Shown here: one piece after another, positions 1 through 9,326 of the stretch
Position numbering within the stretch: position 1 is the stretch's first letter
How the letters are laid out: each line of letters starts with the position of its first letter
From: a virus
Reading direction: 5' to 3' (one strand)
Length of the DNA stretch: 42,172 nucleotides
IMG/VR virus record: IMGVR_UViG_3300034106_004416
Location: 1 to 42,172 of that record
Notes under the pieces: generated by a model
Databases searched by the model: none
Told to the model about the DNA's origin: nothing
What the model saw: only the letters and a program-made list of their open reading frames with translations
Position numbers and translations under genes: made by a program

Positions 1-1
1 G

Positions 2-949
2 AACATGAATATTGTCACCAGTAATCATGTTAAAAAAGTATTTGAATCAGCACAATATCAAAAACAATTCGAAGATGGTAGAAAAGAACTTCTTAAAAGT
101 GATAAACCAATGGAAGTATGTTTCTGGGGTGCAGATACAAACATCTATAAAAAAACCGATGAAAAAGTCGAATCAATTGAAAATGTTTTATCGTCAATTC
201 CCGAAAAGTTTGCGTTCTTGTTTGTAGGACAATGGACACATAGAAGTTTGTATAATGATCGAAAAGACATTGGAAATCTTATTAAGACATTTAGCAATGC
301 ATTTAAAAATAAATCTCCAGAGAATAGACCATGTTTGTTGTTAAAAACAAGCGGAGTGAATTTCTCGGTTGTTGATCGTGATGAAATTCTAAGTAGAATT
401 AAACAAATTCAATCAGAAGTTGGTGATAACTGTCCTAATGTATATCTACTTCACGGTGAATTAACACCCACTGAAATGAATGGTTTGTTAAATCATGAAA
501 AGGTAAGAGTTCATGTTAGCTTTACTCATGGTGAAGGATTTGGACATCCGTTATTACTTGCTACATTGAGTGGTAAACCTGTATTATCCTCAAATTGGAG
601 TGGACATTTAGATTTTCTAAATCCAAAGTATACATCCTTCTTTGAAGGTTCACTCAAACAAATAGATCCATCATCTGCAAATGATTGGTTAATTAAAGAA
701 TCAAGTTGGTTTTATGTTGCTTATGGATTAGCAGAAGATAAGTTTAAACAATATTATCATAGTTATAATCAATCATATACAGATAAAGCAGAACAACTTA
801 GACTCGAAAATATGGAAAACTTTAGTCTAAATGCAATGGATAAAAAACTATGGGGGATTTTGGATAAATATGTCCCAGAATTCGCAGTAGAAAAGAAAAT
901 TGTACTGCCTAAACTGAAGAAAATTGAACTTCCTAAGATAAATAAATAA
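2..949 (+). CDS. GT4-type glycosyltransferase, 5' truncated
   Basis: Retaining glycosyltransferase of the GT-B fold (GT4/glycogen-synthase type) that would transfer a sugar from a nucleotide-sugar donor to a growing glycan. The visible part starts at the hinge before the C-terminal Rossmann domain (TSNHVKKVF near the first residues). It carries the donor-binding segment HGEGFGHPLLLA around residues 176-187, which fits the family's EX7E region. The N-terminal acceptor domain expected for this family is missing and the frame is open to base 2, so the Met at base 5 is probably internal and the gene begins outside the window. First visible gene of the plus-strand glycan island; the next gene starts 7 bases after its stop. 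The acceptor and donor sugars cannot be told from sequence. Confidence 0.8.
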   Translation, partial: NMNIVTSNHVKKVFESAQYQKQFEDGRKELLKSDKPMEVCFWGADTNIYKKTDEKVESIENVLSSIPEKFAFLFVGQWTHRSLYNDRKDIGNLIKTFSNAFKNKSPENRPCLLLKTSGVNFSVVDRDEILSRIKQIQSEVGDNCPNVYLLHGELTPTEMNGLLNHEKVRVHVSFTHGEGFGHPLLLATLSGKPVLSSNWSGHLDFLNPKYTSFFEGSLKQIDPSSANDWLIKESSWFYVAYGLAEDKFKQYYHSYNQSYTDKAEQLRLENMENFSLNAMDKKLWGILDKYVPEFAVEKKIVLPKLKKIELPKINK

Positions 950-956
950 TTCTAAT

Positions 957-1625
957 ATGTCAACACCATTTATATCATATTTAGTAACTTGTAAAAATAC
1001 AGGATTTGAACTTCAAATTCTATTAGAAAGATTATTTAAGTATGGTCAAGACAATGAATGTATTGTATTAGATGATTATAGTGATAATGCTGATACATTA
1101 CAAATATTAAGTAATATTTCGAATAATAGTTTCTTTAAAATTTATAAACATAAATTGGACAGAAATTATAGTGAACACAAAAATTATGGTAAAAATCAAT
1201 GTAAAGGAAAATATATTTTTCAAATTGACGATGATGAATTACCTTCCGAAATGTTATTAGAATCATTAAAAGAATTGATTGAATTAAATAATGATGTTGA
1301 CTTATTTTGGATTCCTCGTATAAATGATTTTAGAGGAGTAAACCATGATAATGCAAAACAATGGGGTTGGAGACTAACTCCATATGAAGACAGATTAATT
1401 GTTAATTGGCCTGATCCACAAGGTAGAGTATTTAAAAATACATCTTACATTGAATGGAAACGACGATTACACGAAAAAGTAGAAGGTGCAAAGACATATG
1501 TTCATTTACCGGCAGTATATGATCTATCTTTACATCACAATAAAACTATAGAAAAACAAATAGACACAAATATTAAGTATAATAAATTATTTACTGAAGA
1601 AGAAAATAAAGGATTTAAAGTATGA
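957..1625 (+). CDS. GT2-family glycosyltransferase
   Basis: Probable inverting GT-A-fold glycosyltransferase of 222 residues. The N-terminus has a typical GT2 opening (beta strand ISYLVTCKN, then IVLDDYSDN, residues about 36-44). A QIDDDE stretch near residue 90 supplies the DxD-type metal and nucleotide-sugar site. A conserved acceptor-side region with Trp and His follows (WKRRLHEKV). It is short but complete for a single-domain GT2. The stop overlaps the next start by 4 bases (ATGA), which suggests translational coupling. No membrane segment is seen, so it should act in the cytoplasm. Substrate unknown. Confidence 0.8.
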   Translation: MSTPFISYLVTCKNTGFELQILLERLFKYGQDNECIVLDDYSDNADTLQILSNISNNSFFKIYKHKLDRNYSEHKNYGKNQCKGKYIFQIDDDELPSEMLLESLKELIELNNDVDLFWIPRINDFRGVNHDNAKQWGWRLTPYEDRLIVNWPDPQGRVFKNTSYIEWKRRLHEKVEGAKTYVHLPAVYDLSLHHNKTIEKQIDTNIKYNKLFTEEENKGFKV

Positions 1626-2623
1626 ATAATCAACAAAAAATTGCAATTGTATTAGGTGCTGGCGGATTTATTGGCGGACATTTAGTTAAAAGACTAAAAG
1701 AAGAAGGTTATTGGGTTCGTGGTGTTGATATTAAAAATAATGAATATCATAATTATGCAGATGATTTTGTTCTTGGAGATCTTACAGACCCAAATGTAGT
1801 AAAATCAGTAATTCCAGAAAATGCTGATGAAGTATATCAATTAGCGGCTGATATGGGTGGAGCATTATATATTTTCACAGGTCAAAATGATGCGAATGTA
1901 ATGCATAATTCAGCATTAATTAATTTAAATGTTGTTCATGAATGTACAAAGAAAAAAGTAAAGAAGGTATTTTATTCCTCTAGTGCATGTGCATATCCTG
2001 AATATAATCAAATGGACCCAAATAATCCAAAATGTGCAGAAAAAGATGCATATCCTGCTGAACCAGACAGTGAATATGGATGGGAAAAGTTATTTAGTGA
2101 AAGATTGTATTTAGCATATAATAGAAATCATAAGTTAGATGTAAGAATTGCTAGATTTCATAATATCTTTGGTCCATGTGGAACATATAAAGGTGGAAAA
2201 GAAAAGGCACCTGCAGCAATGTGTAGAAAAGCTCTTGAATCTTCTGATAATAGTGAAATCGAAGTTTGGGGAGATGGACTACAAACTCGTTCGTTTTTAT
2301 ATATCGACGACTGTGTAGAAGCAGTATTAAGATTTATGAGACAAGATAACTTCTTGGGACCAGTAAATATTGGTTCCGAAGAAATGGTAACAATTAATCA
2401 ATTAGCACAAATTGCAATCGATTTGACGGGTAAAAATATAAAGATTAAAAACCTTGCTGGCGAAGAATTCCGTCAAAAGTATGGGTTTAAATGCCCAACA
2501 GGTGTAAGAGGTAGAAATTCCGATAATACTTTATATCGTGAAAAGATGGGATGGGAACCATCACAACCATTAAAAGTTGGAATTGAAAAAACATTCAATT
2601 GGATAAAAAAACAAAATTTATAA
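1622..2623 (+). CDS. gme: GDP-mannose 3,5-epimerase
   Basis: Extended SDR enzyme predicted to convert GDP-D-mannose to GDP-L-galactose (and GDP-L-gulose). It resembles the plant enzyme closely along its whole length. The NAD-binding GAGGFIG is at residues 12-18, and the family signature AADMGG is near 75-80. The catalytic Cys lies in SSACAYPE (C123), the YxxxK pair in YGWEK (Y152, K156), the second catalytic Lys in GGKEKAPAAM (K195), and the substrate Arg in GVRGRNSDN. All residues known as catalytic in the plant protein are present. Length, 333 residues, is normal. It overlaps the preceding GT2 gene by 4 bases. In this cluster it would supply a hexose that is a close analogue of L-fucose, relevant to the downstream fucosyltransferase-like genes (inference). 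Confidence 0.9.
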   Translation: MNNQQKIAIVLGAGGFIGGHLVKRLKEEGYWVRGVDIKNNEYHNYADDFVLGDLTDPNVVKSVIPENADEVYQLAADMGGALYIFTGQNDANVMHNSALINLNVVHECTKKKVKKVFYSSSACAYPEYNQMDPNNPKCAEKDAYPAEPDSEYGWEKLFSERLYLAYNRNHKLDVRIARFHNIFGPCGTYKGGKEKAPAAMCRKALESSDNSEIEVWGDGLQTRSFLYIDDCVEAVLRFMRQDNFLGPVNIGSEEMVTINQLAQIAIDLTGKNIKIKNLAGEEFRQKYGFKCPTGVRGRNSDNTLYREKMGWEPSQPLKVGIEKTFNWIKKQNL

Positions 2624-2637
2624 CATCAAGTAAATAA

Positions 2638-3258
2638 ATGTATTACGCTGCAAATAATATTGATAAAATTGTAAGAGAAAATTTTTTCTCAAACAAACTC
2701 AATGGATTTTTTTTAGATATTGGTGCATTCGATGGTATAAGTATTAATAACACTTTACACTTTGAAGAATCTGGTTGGAACGGAATTTGTTTTGAACCAT
2801 TTCCAGAAATTTATAAACAATTAATAAATAATAGAAAGTGTAAAACCGTCAATAAAGCAATATCAAATAAAACTGAAATCCGAAAGTTTTTTAAAATTGA
2901 TGGTTATTCATCAACTTTAAGTGGATTTGTGGACACATATACACAAGAACATATAGAACGAATTGTTAGAGAAATAGAAGAAAAAAATCAAACATATGAT
3001 TATATCGATGTTGAATGCACTACATTTTCTAATGAAGTAAAAGAAAAAGAAATTGATTTATTGTCAATTGATACAGAGGGATCTGAATTGATGATTTTAG
3101 AATCTATAGATTTTTCACATTATTATATAAAAGTAATGATCTTGGAATATAACTATCATAATGAAAAAATATTAAAATTATTAAATGATAATGGATTTGA
3201 AATTCTAAAACAAATTGGTGTAGATTTAATAATAAAAAATAAAAAGTTTATTCCATAA
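2638..3258 (+). CDS. FkbM-family methyltransferase
   Basis: SAM-dependent O-methyltransferase of the FkbM family, 206 residues. The SAM-binding loop is FLDIGAFDG near residues 25-33, followed by CFEPFPEIY, where the acidic residue contacts the ribose. The family's C-terminal motif IDLLSIDTEGSE lies near residues 140-151. Such enzymes methylate hydroxyls on polysaccharides and other small substrates and are common in capsule and O-antigen loci. The gene lies between two sugar-nucleotide genes with gaps under 20 bases, so it is probably in the same operon. The exact acceptor is not predictable. Confidence 0.82.
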   Translation: MYYAANNIDKIVRENFFSNKLNGFFLDIGAFDGISINNTLHFEESGWNGICFEPFPEIYKQLINNRKCKTVNKAISNKTEIRKFFKIDGYSSTLSGFVDTYTQEHIERIVREIEEKNQTYDYIDVECTTFSNEVKEKEIDLLSIDTEGSELMILESIDFSHYYIKVMILEYNYHNEKILKLLNDNGFEILKQIGVDLIIKNKKFIP

Positions 3259-3269
3259 ATTATAAAAAA

Positions 3270-4385
3270 ATGGCAACACTAACAATGAATAAAAATATAT
3301 CTATAATTGGAATTGGTAAATTAGGCATTTGTCTAGCACTAAATTTAGAAAAAAATGGATATAATGTAATTGGAATTGATTTAAATCAAGAATATGTCAA
3401 TTCTATCAATAATAAAGATTTAATATCAGACGAACCGTTTGTAGAAGAGTATCTTAAAAATTCAAAAAATCTTAAGGCTACAACAGATATATCTAAATCA
3501 TTAGAAAATGATATTATATTCATCACGGTAGCAACACCTTCTTTGTCATCAGGAAAATACGATCACAAACAAATTGACAATGTAATAAATCGATTATTGA
3601 ACTGTGGCAAACAATTAACAAAAAAATATTTAATTATTAATTGTACTACAATGCCAATGTATTGTGAATCGTTACAGGAAAAAATACGAGAATATAACTA
3701 TGAAATTTGTTATAATCCTGAATTTATAGCACAAGGAACAATTATCAAAAACCAACAGTATCCAGATATTGTCCTTATAGGATCGAATACCAATGATATT
3801 GGTGATATAGTTGAAAGTATATATAAAGATATTTGTAAAAATAATCCAAGTGTACATAGAATATCAATCACTGAATCGGAAATAATGAAAATTGCGTTGA
3901 ATTGTTTTCTCACTACAAAAATTTCATATGCAAACATGGTAGGTGATATTGCTATTGCTGTAGGATGTGATCCAGAAAAAATATTATCTGCAATTGGAAG
4001 TGATAGTAGAATTGGTAATAAATATCTAAAATATGGATTTGGTTTTGGAGGTCCATGTTTTCCTAGAGATAATAGAGCATTTGGTTTGTTTTGTGAAGAA
4101 AATGGAATTTATCCTCATATCAGTTATGCAACGGATCAAAGTAATAAGTCTCACATATTATATCAATTAAATCACACAGAAAATAAAATTTCAAAAGATG
4201 AAACTATCACATTTGACAGTATTACTTATAAAGCAGAATCAACTATATTGGATGAGTCCCAACAATTAAAATATGCATTTGAACTGACAGAAAGAGGATA
4301 TTCAGTACATATTAATGAAAGACCGACAATAATAAATAAACTAAAAGAGTTATATGGAAACCGATTTACTTACAGTATCAGATAA
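3270..4385 (+). CDS. UDP-glucose/GDP-mannose dehydrogenase family protein
   Basis: NAD-dependent four-electron dehydrogenase of the UDP-glucose/GDP-mannose 6-dehydrogenase family, which oxidises a nucleotide hexose at C6 to the uronic acid. The Rossmann glycine motif GIGKLG is at residues 14-19 and the catalytic Cys in GGPCFPRD at about residue 263. It is short for the family (371 residues) and the C-terminal UDP-binding domain looks reduced, so the nucleotide preference is open. Two possible Met starts lie 15 bases apart (3270 and 3285); the second sits directly before the first beta strand. The 3' end overlaps the NAD synthetase gene by 32 bases. NAD is the cofactor here, an interesting pairing with that neighbour. 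Confidence 0.8.
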   Translation: MATLTMNKNISIIGIGKLGICLALNLEKNGYNVIGIDLNQEYVNSINNKDLISDEPFVEEYLKNSKNLKATTDISKSLENDIIFITVATPSLSSGKYDHKQIDNVINRLLNCGKQLTKKYLIINCTTMPMYCESLQEKIREYNYEICYNPEFIAQGTIIKNQQYPDIVLIGSNTNDIGDIVESIYKDICKNNPSVHRISITESEIMKIALNCFLTTKISYANMVGDIAIAVGCDPEKILSAIGSDSRIGNKYLKYGFGFGGPCFPRDNRAFGLFCEENGIYPHISYATDQSNKSHILYQLNHTENKISKDETITFDSITYKAESTILDESQQLKYAFELTERGYSVHINERPTIINKLKELYGNRFTYSIR

Positions 4386-5115
4386 AATAATAGATTGGAT
4401 TAAAAATTACGTACAAACAAATAAATTAACAAGCCTAGTAATAGGTGTTAGTGGAGGTGTAGATAGCGGTTTAGTAAGTACATTATGTGCAAAAACAAAA
4501 TTGTCTACATATGTGATTAGTATACCTATTCATCAAGAACATTTTCAGTTAGAAAGAGCAAAAAATCATTGTAAATGGTTAACAGATAACTTTGATAATG
4601 TAACATTTATTGAAAAAGATCTAACTAATACATTTGATGTGTTCAAATCATTATTTAGTAACGATTACAACAAAGAATTATCTTTCGCAAATAGTAAATC
4701 CAGACTCAGAATGATTACGCTTTATCAAGTTGCAGGTTCGACAAATGGAATTGTTGTTGGTACAGGAAATAAAGTAGAAGATTTTGGTGTTGGATTTTAT
4801 ACAAAATATGGTGACGGTGGAGTTGATATTTCTCCAATTGCAGATCTTACAAAAACAGAAGTAAGAAAAATGGCAAAAACCATAGGTGTTCCTGAATACA
4901 TTGTTACTGCTAAACCTACTGATGGACTATGGGAAGATAATAGAACAGATGAAGACCAAATTGGTGCTTCATATGAAGAATTAGAATGGGCAATGAAATT
5001 TGAAGGAACGCATAGTGATTTAACAGATCGACAACATCAGATATTAAAAATATACAATAAATTTAATACACAAAATAAACATAAGATGTTATCAATTCCT
5101 ATTTTTAAAAAGTAA
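4354..5115 (+). CDS. nadE: NH3-dependent NAD synthetase (NadE-like)
   Basis: ATP-pyrophosphatase that would amidate nicotinic acid adenine dinucleotide to NAD+. The PP-loop SGGVDS is at residues 33-38. Family signatures follow in order: NSKSRLRM near residue 110, GTGNKVEDFGVGF then KYGDGGVDISPIADLTK near 140-170, and PTDGLWEDN(R)TDEDQIG near 190-205. There is no N-terminal glutaminase domain, so it belongs to the ammonia-dependent form of about 250-270 residues. The start overlaps the dehydrogenase gene by 32 bases, an unusually long overlap for this cluster. A cofactor enzyme inside a glycan operon is odd. It may support the NAD-dependent sugar enzymes or replenish NAD depleted by host defence, or it may have been recruited to amidate a sugar precursor; all three are inference. 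Confidence 0.85.
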   Translation: METDLLTVSDKIIDWIKNYVQTNKLTSLVIGVSGGVDSGLVSTLCAKTKLSTYVISIPIHQEHFQLERAKNHCKWLTDNFDNVTFIEKDLTNTFDVFKSLFSNDYNKELSFANSKSRLRMITLYQVAGSTNGIVVGTGNKVEDFGVGFYTKYGDGGVDISPIADLTKTEVRKMAKTIGVPEYIVTAKPTDGLWEDNRTDEDQIGASYEELEWAMKFEGTHSDLTDRQHQILKIYNKFNTQNKHKMLSIPIFKK

Positions 5116-5117
5116 AT

Positions 5118-6167
5118 ATGAATATTTTAATTACAGGTGCGGGTGGATTAATTGGATCGGAAGCAGTAGATTTTTATTCAAAAACAGGAAATGATGTATA
5201 CGGTATAGAAAATAATCAAAGACAAATATTTTTTGGTGAAAAAGGAAATACATCTAAAAGATTAGGTGAATTAAAAAATAAATATCAAAATTTCATAAAC
5301 TTTAATATTGATATAAGAAATAAAAATCAGTTAATAAATCTATTTGAAGGATTAAAGTTTGATGTAGTAATTCATACTGCTGCACAACCAAGTCATGACA
5401 AAGCGTCTTCTATTCCATTTGATGATTTTGAGACAAATGCCAACGGTACTTTGCATCTTTTAGAATGTGTTAGACAAAAAAATAAAGATTGTATTTTTAT
5501 TCATATGTCAACAAATAAAGTATATGGGGATAAACCAAATACTATAAAATTAAAAGAATTAGAAACCAGATATGATTATGATGATGTAAATTACATTAAT
5601 GGAATAGATGAAACATTTTCAATTGACGGTTCTACACATTCATTATTTGGAGCTTCAAAAGTAGCGGCAGATATTTTAGTACAAGAATACGGCAGATACT
5701 TTCAAATTCCAACAGTTTGTTTAAGAGGGGGATGTTTAACAGGAGAAAACCATAGTGGTGTTGAATTACATGGATTTTTAAATTATTTAATAAAATGTAA
5801 TTTATCAAATGTACAATATAATATTTTTGGTTATAAAGGTAAACAAGTTCGTGATAATATACATTCGTCTGATGTTATTCAATTTATGAATTTATTTATC
5901 AAAAATCCCAGAATAGCAGAAGTATATAACATTGGAGGTGGAAAAAACAATACTTGTTCTATTTTAGAAACATTTCAAATTGTCGAAAATATTACAGGAA
6001 AAAAAATGATTTATGATTATATAGAAAAAAATCGAATTGGCGATCATATTTGTTATTATAGTAATTTAGATAAAATAAAAACTCATTATCCACAATTTGA
6101 AATAACAAAATCATTTGAAAACATTGTAAAAAGAATATACGAGAAGTACTTATATGAATCAAAATAA
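5118..6167 (+). CDS. CDP-paratose/tyvelose 2-epimerase-like SDR
   Basis: Extended SDR epimerase of 349 residues resembling CDP-paratose 2-epimerase (RfbE/Tyv), which interconverts CDP-paratose and CDP-tyvelose. GAGGLIG at residues 7-13 binds NAD. Family hallmarks are AAQPSHD near residue 93, MSTNKVYGD near 130, [11 protein letters not shown] (the YxxxK region, with Phe-Gly-Ala-Ser-Lys in place of the usual Tyr spacing) near 178, RGGCLTG near 203, and a [14 protein letters not shown] block near 236. It follows nadE after 2 bases and overlaps the methyltransferase by 14 bases. With the E1-type dehydrase encoded at 13902-15194 it points to a 3,6-dideoxyhexose. The true nucleotide carrier (CDP or dTDP) is uncertain. 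Confidence 0.82.
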   Translation: MNILITGAGGLIGSEAVDFYSKTGNDVYGIENNQRQIFFGEKGNTSKRLGELKNKYQNFINFNIDIRNKNQLINLFEGLKFDVVIHTAAQPSHDKASSIPFDDFETNANGTLHLLECVRQKNKDCIFIHMSTNKVYGDKPNTIKLKELETRYDYDDVNYINGIDETFSIDGSTHSLFGASKVAADILVQEYGRYFQIPTVCLRGGCLTGENHSGVELHGFLNYLIKCNLSNVQYNIFGYKGKQVRDNIHSSDVIQFMNLFIKNPRIAEVYNIGGGKNNTCSILETFQIVENITGKKMIYDYIEKNRIGDHICYYSNLDKIKTHYPQFEITKSFENIVKRIYEKYLYESK

Positions 6168-6972
6168 AACAATAAATGCAGTCAAAAATTTTTGGAATAA
6201 TAGACCATGTAATATAAAACATTCTGATAAACCAATTGGTTCGATTGAATATTTTAACGAAGTTGAACAACGAAAATATTTTGTTGAACCTCATATACCA
6301 CTATTTGCAGATTTTTCTAAATGGAAAAATAAAAAAGTATTAGAAATTGGATGTGGAATTGGTACTGATTCTATTAATTTTGCTAGAGCAGGAGCAGATT
6401 TAACATGTATAGAATTGTCAGAAGAATCTTTAAATTTATGTAAACAAAGATTTGATGCTTTTGGATTAAAAGCAACATTCTTATTAGGTAATGCTGAAGA
6501 AATTGATTCATTATTAAAAGGAGAATCTTTTGATTTAATTTATTCATTTGGTGTAATTCATCATACTCCTAATCCTGAAAAAGTCATACAAGCAATTAAG
6601 AAACTAACTCATAGTAATACAATTATAAAAATCATGTTGTATTCAACGGTTTCATATAAAACCTTAGAATCATTAATTACCAATGGGTATAAATTTAATT
6701 TTAATTTTAAAAAGTCTATACAATATTATGCAGAAGCACAATTAGGTTGTCCTGTAGCAAATACATACTTAAAGAATGAATTATATGATTTATTTAAAGA
6801 TTATGATATAATCAGTTGTAAAAAAACTCACATCTTTCCTTATATAATTAAATATTACATACAAAAAATATATAAAAAACGATGGTTTTTCAAATTTATG
6901 CCAAATTTTATGTTTTCATCATTAGAATCTTTAATTGGTTGGCATTGGTTGATAGAAGTAAAACCAAAATAA
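6154..6972 (+). CDS. class I SAM-dependent methyltransferase
   Basis: Class I methyltransferase with a Rossmann-like core of 272 residues. Motif [13 protein letters not shown] lies near residue 65, an acidic ribose-binding residue in CIELS near residue 87, and motif [18 protein letters not shown] near residue 128. The C-terminal third is basic and aromatic, possibly for membrane or lipid-linked substrate contact, but no clear membrane helix is visible. It overlaps the epimerase gene by 14 bases. Position in the glycan island suggests methylation of a sugar or lipid-linked intermediate; the substrate is unknown. Confidence 0.75.
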   Translation: MNQNKTINAVKNFWNNRPCNIKHSDKPIGSIEYFNEVEQRKYFVEPHIPLFADFSKWKNKKVLEIGCGIGTDSINFARAGADLTCIELSEESLNLCKQRFDAFGLKATFLLGNAEEIDSLLKGESFDLIYSFGVIHHTPNPEKVIQAIKKLTHSNTIIKIMLYSTVSYKTLESLITNGYKFNFNFKKSIQYYAEAQLGCPVANTYLKNELYDLFKDYDIISCKKTHIFPYIIKYYIQKIYKKRWFFKFMPNFMFSSLESLIGWHWLIEVKPK

Positions 6973-7015
6973 AATTACTTGTGTATTAATTTTACAATGT
7001 TATTATTTAATTATT

Positions 7016-7837
7016 ATGTATATAAAATCAAATTACATTTCTTCTGACAGTTTCGTAAAACATTTTGATAAATTATCGAATGTAAATTTCAGTTTCTTTT
7101 ACGACTATATACCAACAAAAGATGAATTAAATATTAATGAAATCAATATTTTCTGTCATAGTGAACCGGATGAATATTTTGGACACCATAAGTGGATAGA
7201 AAATAATTTTAATAGTTTTTCTTTGGTATTGACTTGGAATGAAAGAATTATTAAAAAATGTTCAAATTCAGTATTATTACTTTATGGTGAACCTTGGATT
7301 GATCAATATAATGAAGAATCAATATATGAAAATGTAAAAAAAGAATTTGAAATTTGTTTTATTAGAGGAAATAAATTGATGTCAGGTGGACATCTACTAC
7401 GACATCAAATTTTTGATAGACAAGATGAAATCGTTATTCCAAAAAGATTTTATAGTCATACTGATGTATCTTCTGCAAAAAAACTAATCGACGGTAAAGT
7501 TAATGCACATCAAAAATCAATGTATTCCTTGATAGTAGAGAATACATCACATCATAATTATTTTACTGAGAAAATTTCTGACGCAATTATTATGAAATCT
7601 ATTCCAATTTATTGGGGATGTAGTAATATTGAAAAGTATTATGATATAGACGGTATAATTCAAATAAAAAGTGATGATGATGCTATAGAAAAAATTAATT
7701 CACTGACTCCTGAATTTTACGAAAGTAAGAAAGAGGTAATTGAAAAAAATTATAGACGTTCATTTGAATATAGAAATTATAATCAAAGAATAGCTAACAC
7801 ACTAGATAGTATATTTAAATTAAATAAATTTATATGA
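7016..7837 (+). CDS. GT10-like (alpha-1,3-fucosyltransferase type) glycosyltransferase
   Basis: Probable GT-B glycosyltransferase related to family GT10, the alpha-1,3/4-fucosyltransferases. The diagnostic donor-binding stretch lies at residues 172-201: LIVENTS, then YFTEKISDA, then SIPIYWG. It matches the family pattern of an Asn/Ser pair, a Tyr, TEK and PIYWG. The N-terminal half is divergent, as usual in the family. GT10 enzymes use GDP-L-fucose; no GDP-fucose synthesis genes are in the window, so the donor may be made elsewhere or may be GDP-L-galactose from the epimerase at 1622 (inference). A 43-base AT-rich gap precedes it; its stop overlaps the GT6 start by 4 bases. Confidence 0.72.
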   Translation: MYIKSNYISSDSFVKHFDKLSNVNFSFFYDYIPTKDELNINEINIFCHSEPDEYFGHHKWIENNFNSFSLVLTWNERIIKKCSNSVLLLYGEPWIDQYNEESIYENVKKEFEICFIRGNKLMSGGHLLRHQIFDRQDEIVIPKRFYSHTDVSSAKKLIDGKVNAHQKSMYSLIVENTSHHNYFTEKISDAIIMKSIPIYWGCSNIEKYYDIDGIIQIKSDDDAIEKINSLTPEFYESKKEVIEKNYRRSFEYRNYNQRIANTLDSIFKLNKFI

Positions 7838-8553
7838 GTATCGGAATTATTTGTTTGGCGAATGGACCATATTCGATTTTTATTGACAATTTAATCGAAA
7901 GTTGTGAACAACACTTTTTACTTAATCACAAAAAACAATTTTTTATTATTACGGATAATGAATTTTCAAATAAAAATAAAGAAAATGTAACAACTATTTA
8001 TAAAAAAAGAAATGGATGGCCGTTAGATTGTTTACTAAGATCACAATATTCGTATGAATTAAAAAATAAAACATCACATTTAAGTCATGTATATTTTTTT
8101 AATGCAAATATGTCATTTTATTCAACTATTGATGAAAATATACTTCCAGATAAAAGTGGATTAGTAGGTGTAGAACATGCGTGTTATGTACATAGAAACA
8201 ATAATTTATTTACATACGATAGAAATCCAAGTACACATGCATATATTCCATATGACCAAGGTAAAATATATTACCAAGCATGTCTATGGGGAGGAACAAC
8301 AGAAAAATTCATGTGTCTTAGTGAAACAATTATGAATTGGACAAATGTTGATATTCAAAACAAAACAGAACCCATTTGGTTAGATGAATCATATTTGAAT
8401 AAATATTTTTTAACTAATCCTCCTAAAACACTATCACCGTTTTATGCATGGCCTACACATATGAGTGGATATAATGATATATCTAATTTAAAAATTTTAC
8501 AATTACAGAAAAAAGATTATATCAAACAAGAAAACTTTCAATATATAGAATAA
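7834..8553 (+). CDS. GT6-family (ABO-like) glycosyltransferase with NxN motif
   Basis: Retaining GT-A glycosyltransferase of family GT6, the family of the human blood-group A/B transferases and alpha-1,3-galactosyltransferase. Diagnostic blocks in order are YFFNANMSF (residues 87-95), a GVEHACY loop at about 112-118, TYDRNPSTHAYIP (127-139), DQGKIYYQACLWGG (141-154), and IWLDESYLNKYF (181-192), holding the acidic catalytic region. The metal-binding DxD of vertebrate enzymes is replaced by Asn-Ala-Asn (90-92), the NxN form known from bacterial and cyanophage members. It has no membrane anchor and, at 239 residues, matches the catalytic domain alone. Coupled by 4-base overlap to the GT10-like gene. 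The donor is probably UDP-Gal or UDP-GalNAc (family knowledge). Confidence 0.88.
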   Translation: MSIGIICLANGPYSIFIDNLIESCEQHFLLNHKKQFFIITDNEFSNKNKENVTTIYKKRNGWPLDCLLRSQYSYELKNKTSHLSHVYFFNANMSFYSTIDENILPDKSGLVGVEHACYVHRNNNLFTYDRNPSTHAYIPYDQGKIYYQACLWGGTTEKFMCLSETIMNWTNVDIQNKTEPIWLDESYLNKYFLTNPPKTLSPFYAWPTHMSGYNDISNLKILQLQKKDYIKQENFQYIE

Positions 8554-8558
8554 TTTAA

Positions 8559-9326
8559 ATGAATATATTGATTTTAGGACATAATGGATATTTGGGATCG
8601 TACTTATCAAAACATTTAAATTCTGATATATTATTTTATAGAAATGTATATGATAATGGAAATAAATATGACTATATCATAAATTGTATTGGTAGAGCAG
8701 ACTTAGAATATTGTGAGAAAAATGGTGAAGAATCAGAATATTGTAATAAAAATATTATATCTGATATTATCAAATGTTATCCTCTTGCAAAAATAATTAA
8801 CTTTTCTTCTTATTATGTATATGATGATACGCCAATATGTTCAGAAAACTCAAATGTAACATATAAATATAATTATACCCGTCATAAATTAGAAAGCGAA
8901 CAACTAATTAAAAATGGAGTTACATTTAGAATCGGAAAATTATTTGGTAATACAATCAAAAGTCAAAATAAATTAACTGAACATATATTGTCAAACGATG
9001 TCGTTAAATTAGATAATATTAAATTTAACCCAACAAGTGTTAGTCAAATATTAGATATAATAAAATGGGAACTTGAATATAATAAATTATACGGTACATT
9101 TAATGTAGCAAACGACGAATATTGTACACACTATGAGTATGGATTATTTATAGACAAAATTTTAAACTCAAAGAAATGTATAATAAATGTAGAAAATATC
9201 GGTAAAAATTTTCATAATTATGGACGATTTTTAATGTCCTGTGATAAAATTAAACAATATATAACTCTTAGAAACTGGAAAAATGATGTTGAAAAATACA
9301 TTATTAATTATAAAAATAATATATGA
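8559..9326 (+). CDS. short RmlD-like NAD(P)-dependent sugar reductase/epimerase
   Basis: SDR protein of 255 residues. The dinucleotide-binding motif GHNGYLG is at residues 7-13, an NCIGRADLEYCE segment near 46-57 resembles the NCAAYT...E region of RmlD reductases, INFSSYYVYDD near 81-91 contains the Ser, and YTRHK near 108 gives the YxxxK catalytic pair. It is shorter than typical dTDP-4-dehydrorhamnose reductases (about 290). A plausible role is reduction of a 4-keto-deoxysugar, the step still missing after the RmlB and E1-type enzymes, but this is inference. The stop overlaps the next gene by 4 bases. Confidence 0.7.
   Translation: MNILILGHNGYLGSYLSKHLNSDILFYRNVYDNGNKYDYIINCIGRADLEYCEKNGEESEYCNKNIISDIIKCYPLAKIINFSSYYVYDDTPICSENSNVTYKYNYTRHKLESEQLIKNGVTFRIGKLFGNTIKSQNKLTEHILSNDVVKLDNIKFNPTSVSQILDIIKWELEYNKLYGTFNVANDEYCTHYEYGLFIDKILNSKKCIINVENIGKNFHNYGRFLMSCDKIKQYITLRNWKNDVEKYIINYKNNI

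Noticed and set aside
5992-6294. 100-residue minus-strand frame across the epimerase/methyltransferase junction
   Set aside because: Antisense to two well-supported genes; Phe/Ile-rich shadow of AT-rich DNA.
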